Below are positions 46,729 to 50,428 of a DNA stretch of 50,428 nucleotides, piece by piece. How positions within the stretch are numbered: the first letter of the stretch is position 1; the number at the start of each line of letters is the position of its first letter. Origin of the DNA: a virus. Location of the stretch: positions 1-50,428 of the IMG/VR virus record IMGVR_UViG_3300042517_000864. One strand, given 5' to 3'. The notes under the pieces were generated by a model that worked only from the letters and a program-made list of their open reading frames with translations, was not told the origin of the DNA and ran no database searches. Position numbers and translations under genes: made by a program.

Positions 46729-47544
46729 ATGCCCGATTCTATTTCTCAAGGGGGTGATTTGCATGTAGAGCTTATTGGACACGAAGCGTATGATCTACCC
46801 ACAGTTGTCAATTTATTTAACATGCTCACCTCCAAGGATAAGCGCAAGAACCGTCGCGCTGAAGCTGCCCAGATGTTAGAGAACTCCTACCACAAGGGTA
46901 TGGACGTTCAGCCACCCAAGTTTCTTACCTGGCGACAGGAAGAGCTCTGGAACTGCTTTAAACGAAACACGGTCACCCTGGCACATGGCTGTGCCGGAAC
47001 TGGCAAAACTCTCATTGCACTTCATTATGGACTGTTCGGAATTGCCGAGGGGCAATTCGATAAAGTCTACTATGTCCGTAGTGATGTAGGCGTTGAGTTC
47101 CAACGTGGTCGTGGCGCTTTACCTGGCGATCTCTCTGAAAAGATCGCGCCCCTGATCGCCCCCGTTTTAGACAACCTACCTTGCATTATGCGCTCCCAGG
47201 GCGCAGCAGAATACCTCCTCAACAAGAAAATCATTGAGCCTGTGCTTCTGGAAGACATCCGTGGCCGCTCACTGAACGAGGCCTTTATCATCGTCGATGA
47301 GTCGCAGAACTTCCTGCCCTCACACATCAAAACTTGCTTGTCTCGTGTAGGTAAAGATTCCAAAATCTGCCTCATCGGCGACACCAAACAGACGGACCTT
47401 GAAGTGTTCCGTCGCGAGAATGGGCTTGTCGATGCCATTCACCGCCTGCGCCAACTTTCCGAAGTAGGTGTGGTGGAATTCCAGAAAGAAGACATTGTGC
47501 GCAACTCCGTTATTGCGCATATCCTTGACCGTTACGACGACTAA
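46729..47544 (+). CDS. phoH: PhoH-like ATPase
   Basis: 271 residues. Walker A is HGCAGTGKT (86-94), Walker B is AFIIVDESQN (about 185-194), and GDTKQTDL (about 217-224) completes the PhoH pattern. The N-terminal 70 residues are an extra, more variable region (KDKRKNRRAEAAQMLENSYH). PhoH-like proteins are P-loop ATPases common in marine phages; phosphate-starvation and RNA-related roles are proposed in the literature, and the role in phages is not settled. Its own GGGTAAAA suggests late expression here. Confidence 0.92.
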   Translation: MPDSISQGGDLHVELIGHEAYDLPTVVNLFNMLTSKDKRKNRRAEAAQMLENSYHKGMDVQPPKFLTWRQEELWNCFKRNTVTLAHGCAGTGKTLIALHYGLFGIAEGQFDKVYYVRSDVGVEFQRGRGALPGDLSEKIAPLIAPVLDNLPCIMRSQGAAEYLLNKKIIEPVLLEDIRGRSLNEAFIIVDESQNFLPSHIKTCLSRVGKDSKICLIGDTKQTDLEVFRRENGLVDAIHRLRQLSEVGVVEFQKEDIVRNSVIAHILDRYDD

Positions 47545-47545
47545 C

Positions 47546-49330
47546 ATGAACCTGGGTCAGCACTCTCCGCAAAAAGTTTCAAACATTTCTCTCGCACCGA
47601 GTGCTGTCCCTTTCTATGACTTCTCGTGGGGAACCGGTCAAGTTACCGAGGGTGAAAAAGCATCCGCTGAGCGCAGCGCTGCTGCCCGAGGAACAATTGG
47701 CGCCAAGAGAGATAAGTGCAAAAAAGGGAAATCCTGCGGAGCAGCGTGCATCTTCTACAATAAAGATTGCGTGCTGGAACTCCCCGTAAACGTGCAAAAG
47801 GAAGTGAGAGCGGCAAGGGCGTATATTCTACGCCAAGCATCTTCCGGGCAAATCGGTGTGGAGGATGCGGAGAAAACGTTCCTGAGAACTACCGGACTTG
47901 ACAAGCTGCGCCCCGATGTTGATTTGACGGGAGTTAAGAATCGCCCAACATCCCCGGAAGCAGGGATGTTGACAGCCTCCCTCAAAACTCAACGTCTGTC
48001 TCAACGTCATGAGGCTATGCGCCAAGAGATTGATAACATAAAGAGAGAATCCGCTTCACCGAAAGAAGCAAGAGAAAAAATCAAACATGCCTTGAGTTTG
48101 GCTCTTTTGCAGGGACACCAGTCCCGCGAAGCCTCCGAAAAGGCGATTACTCCTGAAATGCAGGAGGCACTCAAATCACCCAAACAACAAGCCCGTTTCA
48201 AAGAGCTGGAAGAGATTTACCAGAATCAGAAAAACGGTGTTTACAAAACCAATAAAGAGTTCAACGATGCCATGGAGAAAGCTCTCTCTTGGTACTGGAA
48301 AAGAGATGTCAGTGACGCGGAAGTTCGTCTCTTCATTGCTGCGGTGCCAGACGATGTGGCTAAGCGACTGCTGGAGAAAGGAGACATCAAAAAAGGAGCC
48401 GAGATTCCCTACTGGGGGACGGCAACTCCTGGACGCTCTACGCCCACAATGAATCGCCCAGCCAACCTCACTCCAGAGCAAAAGAAAGAACTTGACTCAA
48501 TGGGGTTGCAGGCCAACCGTCACTCCATTGTGAAGGCATTCCTCGATAGTAACGGCTTGGATGTCTATACACGTCAGCGCATTCAACTAATGTCCGCTGA
48601 CTTGGAGCACACTGTCCCTCAAAACATAGCCGGAGAGCAAAGGTCAAACAGTATCGCTAACCGGACTCTAACCTTTGGTCGCATCAATCAAGCCAAGAGC
48701 AATCTGTCCTTTGAGCAGTCTCTCTATGCAAGCTCCGGTAATGCGATGTATAAGGCCTCTGCCGGAGATAGCCCTAAGCGAACTTTGCTAAAAGAGTTGG
48801 ATGCAAAAACAAAAACGGCGGCACAAGTTTTAGCCACTGCCTCGGGTTTATCCAAGTCTGACCTTGACGCAAAGGGATGGAGAGAACTCAACTCGGGCAT
48901 CATTACCCGACTGGCGCAGTCTCAGGAGGGCGGCGTGGCGCGTAACGTGTCCCAGGCCGTAAACATTGGGCGAACGGGTGGAGGAAAAGACAATACCCAA
49001 GGGTGGTACCTTTTCGGGGGCAAAGAGGGGTCCGGGTGGGATGCCAAAGCCTCCACGGAACTGGGGGCGCGTATGGCACGCAAACTCTCCGAGTGGGAAG
49101 GTCAAGGGCCCGAAGGAACTGCAAAGATTGCTCGTTTGACGACAGCCCTTCTCAACACCCAAAGACAAGCCAATGCCATCAACGACGAGGCTTGGTCCGG
49201 ATCACCAACCGGCACTATTCGCGGGGCAGGATTTGCCGGGGATAAGCAAGCTAAACGACACGTGGAAAACAGAATCAAAGAGGTAATGGAGTCCAACCTT
49301 CCAACTATCAACGAGCTTCTATCGCAATGA
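47546..49330 (+). CDS. Large HNH-like protein with cysteine motif
   Basis: 594 residues from ATG 47546; codons upstream to 47468 are open but lie in the PhoH gene. Near residues 57-77, CKKGKSCGAACIFYNKDC is a possible zinc or disulfide site. The middle is helical and lysine/glutamate-rich. Around 354-385, LEHTVPQNIAGEQRSNSIAN-RTLTFGRINQAKSNLSFEQ matches an HNH layout: 'EH.VP...G......N......N..KSN..FE'. The C-terminal 200 residues have no family I recognise. It is far larger than homing HNH enzymes, so a virion-borne or effector nuclease, or packaging endonuclease, is conceivable; none is shown. It is two bases from PhoH and overlaps the next gene. Confidence 0.6.
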   Translation: MNLGQHSPQKVSNISLAPSAVPFYDFSWGTGQVTEGEKASAERSAAARGTIGAKRDKCKKGKSCGAACIFYNKDCVLELPVNVQKEVRAARAYILRQASSGQIGVEDAEKTFLRTTGLDKLRPDVDLTGVKNRPTSPEAGMLTASLKTQRLSQRHEAMRQEIDNIKRESASPKEAREKIKHALSLALLQGHQSREASEKAITPEMQEALKSPKQQARFKELEEIYQNQKNGVYKTNKEFNDAMEKALSWYWKRDVSDAEVRLFIAAVPDDVAKRLLEKGDIKKGAEIPYWGTATPGRSTPTMNRPANLTPEQKKELDSMGLQANRHSIVKAFLDSNGLDVYTRQRIQLMSADLEHTVPQNIAGEQRSNSIANRTLTFGRINQAKSNLSFEQSLYASSGNAMYKASAGDSPKRTLLKELDAKTKTAAQVLATASGLSKSDLDAKGWRELNSGIITRLAQSQEGGVARNVSQAVNIGRTGGGKDNTQGWYLFGGKEGSGWDAKASTELGARMARKLSEWEGQGPEGTAKIARLTTALLNTQRQANAINDEAWSGSPTGTIRGAGFAGDKQAKRHVENRIKEVMESNLPTINELLSQ

Positions 49331-49659
49331 GAAAAGACACCCGCTTCCGACGCCCCGAGCGCTCTGAAATAGAGTCAAAGCTGCCCCAAGGAATTCTCTC
49401 TGACCCCCAGGCACTCGGTGTCTGGAACATGATGCTGCAAAACGATGACCCCTCGGATGTTTCTCACACTTATCGGTCTTTCCGTGACAGTAAACATTGC
49501 ACTGTTCCTCGTGAGCATCTACGCTCAATGCGGGACACGATGATTACAGCAATGCGTGAGGCAAACCGGGAAGATCCTCATCCCCGGCTGGAGAAGAAAA
49601 AGGGTAAGCATTACCATGCCTACCCAGACGGCTGGATGCCACGGAGGACCTCAGCCTGA
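49327..49659 (+). CDS. Unknown basic protein
   Basis: 110 residues, MRKDTRFRRPERSEIESKLP.... It is basic and arginine-rich, ending GKHYHAYPDGWMPRRTSA. The ATG overlaps the preceding TGA (ATGA), so it is coupled to the HNH-like gene and may act with it, as an inhibitor or partner; this is only an inference from coupling. No family was recognised. Confidence 0.65.
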   Translation: MRKDTRFRRPERSEIESKLPQGILSDPQALGVWNMMLQNDDPSDVSHTYRSFRDSKHCTVPREHLRSMRDTMITAMREANREDPHPRLEKKKGKHYHAYPDGWMPRRTSA

Positions 49660-49666
49660 CTTACCC

Positions 49667-49686
49667 GTGTAAAAAATAAGTATAAT
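49667..49686 (+). promoter_or_regulatory. Degenerate GTGTAAAA with TATAAT
   Basis: GTGTAAAA (49667-49674) differs by one base from GGGTAAAA and ends 19 nt before ATG 49693. TATAATATA starts at 49681, seven bases before the ATG's upstream edge. Confidence 0.45.
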
Positions 49687-49692
49687 ATACCC

Positions 49693-50304
49693 ATGCAAAC
49701 CTACAAAGCTACTAATACCAAGACCGGGAAGTTTTACATTGGGAGCACCCGTAACTTTGAAAAACGTAAAGCAGAGCATCTTCGGTCCAAAGCAAACCTA
49801 CCTTTTCAAAATGCTTTGCGTAAATGCCCTGAGGACTTCGCATGGGAAGTTTGGAGTGACGACTGCAATGAGCCCATCTTAGAGCAAGCACTTTTAGATA
49901 TGTGGGTAGGGAAAAAGTGCTGCTATAATATAAACCCCTCAGCTAAACATCCTCCTTCCCCGGAAGGACGGGTTGATACTGAGGAAACTAAGAAACGACG
50001 GTCGAGGGCTCAGATAGGGAAGAAGCGCTCTCCGGAGACCATAGAAAAACTAAAAGTAATAATGAGAAATAGGCCCCTCCCCCAGGGCCTTGTAGATATG
50101 CATATAAACCCAAAAACGGGAAAAAGTCACCCTCGGTCCAGACCCATTGTCCTCATAAACGTAGAAACAAAGGAAGAAGAAGAGTTTGAATGCGTAGCCG
50201 ACGCAGCCCGTAAATACGGACTAAACGACGGCCATCTATGCGCCACGGCGGCAGGAAAAAGGAAGAAACACAAAGGGTTTAGGGCACGATACCTTGACGG
50301 GTAA
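49693..50304 (+). CDS. GIY-YIG homing endonuclease
   Basis: 203 residues. MQTYKATNTKTGKFYIGSTR-NFEKRKAEHL is the GIY-YIG core (YIGST form), with PILEQALLDMWVGKKCCYNI carrying the glutamate segment. EETKKRRSRAQIGKKRSPET is a NUMOD3-like basic helix. The end, RPIVLINVETKEEEEFECVA-DAARKYGLNDGHLCATAAGK, is a NUMOD1-like DNA-binding module. It lies between two unknown small genes. Its TAA is embedded in the next GGGTAAAA (GAC-GGG-TAA). Confidence 0.88.
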   Translation: MQTYKATNTKTGKFYIGSTRNFEKRKAEHLRSKANLPFQNALRKCPEDFAWEVWSDDCNEPILEQALLDMWVGKKCCYNINPSAKHPPSPEGRVDTEETKKRRSRAQIGKKRSPETIEKLKVIMRNRPLPQGLVDMHINPKTGKSHPRSRPIVLINVETKEEEEFECVADAARKYGLNDGHLCATAAGKRKKHKGFRARYLDG

Positions 50305-50306
50305 AA
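50299..50306 (+). promoter_or_regulatory. GGGTAAAA motif before the last gene
   Basis: It overlaps the preceding stop codon and ends 20 nt before ATG 50326. A GGGAG ribosome site lies between them. Confidence 0.65.
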
Positions 50307-50325
50307 ACACGCAAAGGGAGACATA

Positions 50326-50428
50326 ATGAGAGCTAAAGACCTAATCGAGAAGCATAAGATCCCTTGTGGTCCAATGTCCGTCAGCGTGGAGGGCGTGTGT
50401 CGCCGCCGCTTGCGGGACCACTTTGATG
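50326..50428 (+). CDS. Start of an unknown protein (cut by window end)
   Basis: 34 codons are visible, MRAKDLIEKHKIPCGPMSVS-VEGVCRRRLRDHFD..., continuing past the edge. The start is well supported by AAAGGGAGA nine bases upstream and by GGGTAAAA. The visible part is basic. Too little is present to name it. Confidence 0.65.
   Translation, partial: MRAKDLIEKHKIPCGPMSVSVEGVCRRRLRDHFD

Noticed and set aside
1-50428. tRNA or rRNA genes
   Set aside because: No stretch combined a T-loop GTTCGAATC-like signal with a plausible acceptor stem; the GGTTCGAATT at about 42619 lies inside a coding frame with no cloverleaf.
1-50428. Integrase, repressor or other lysogeny genes
   Set aside because: No tyrosine or serine recombinase signature and no divergent regulator pair were seen, consistent with a lytic phage, although the window is only part of the genome.

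Overview
This window is a stretch of a tailed, contractile-tail phage (myovirus) genome, almost certainly a cyanophage. Every convincing gene is on the + strand, and genes are packed with short gaps or ATGA/TAATG overlaps. The strongest lineage marker is a 926-residue DNA polymerase that reads like mitochondrial DNA polymerase gamma (POLG) in both its exonuclease and polymerase halves. From memory, this is the hallmark of the marine Synechococcus myovirus S-TIM5 lineage; I could not run a search, so the assignment to that lineage is an inference.

Layout. (1) 1-1170: an array of tiny early-type genes. The spacers carry a repeated 18-bp palindrome (GTAGTA-N6-TACTAC), a TAYAATAAGGG promoter about 68-71 bp further on, and a start codon exactly 25 nt after the -10 box. 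A terminator ends the array. (2) 1170-1808: a C-rich, low-complexity stretch with no convincing gene. (3) 1809-9628: replication and unknown genes: topoisomerase IIA subunit A, several unknown proteins, a repeat-rich probable virion protein, and the POLG-like polymerase. (4) 9628-12002: small genes, including a tail assembly chaperone pair. Its second half has no start codon of its own and is joined to the first by a perfectly phased CCCAAAC -1 slippery heptamer. A gpS-like tail completion protein and a LysM-like protein follow. (5) 12096-25278: giant tail sheath, gp25-like baseplate wedge, Mu gp29-like portal, Mu gpI-like protease/scaffold, minor head protein, decoration protein, HK97-fold major capsid protein and tail tube. 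(6) 25373-43626: baseplate J-like protein, large unknown baseplate proteins, gp5-like OB-fold hub protein, Mu gp36-like connector, a 1618-residue tail fibre and a Mu gp37-like protein. (7) 43635-50428: probable small terminase, large terminase, PhoH-like ATPase, a 594-residue HNH-like protein, small unknown genes and a gene cut off by the window edge. No tape measure protein was found.

Regulation. The octamer GGGTAAAA occurs about 16 times on the + strand and I found none on the - strand. It usually abuts or overlaps the stop codon of the upstream gene and ends about 20-33 nt before the next start codon. This is the same offset that the TATAAT-type -10 boxes have in the early array. I propose it is the late (structural-gene) promoter of this phage. 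Two rho-independent terminators (25301-25327, 42315-42342) are each followed by a GGGTAAAA, so they mark late transcription-unit boundaries.

Mobile genes. Five free-standing homing-type endonuclease genes (four GIY-YIG-type, one HNH) sit between conserved genes: after the sheath, between gp25 and portal, within the baseplate genes, between the terminase subunits, and near the right end. Two have hairpins over their start regions that could restrict their translation. Functions below were inferred by reading protein sequences, without database searches.
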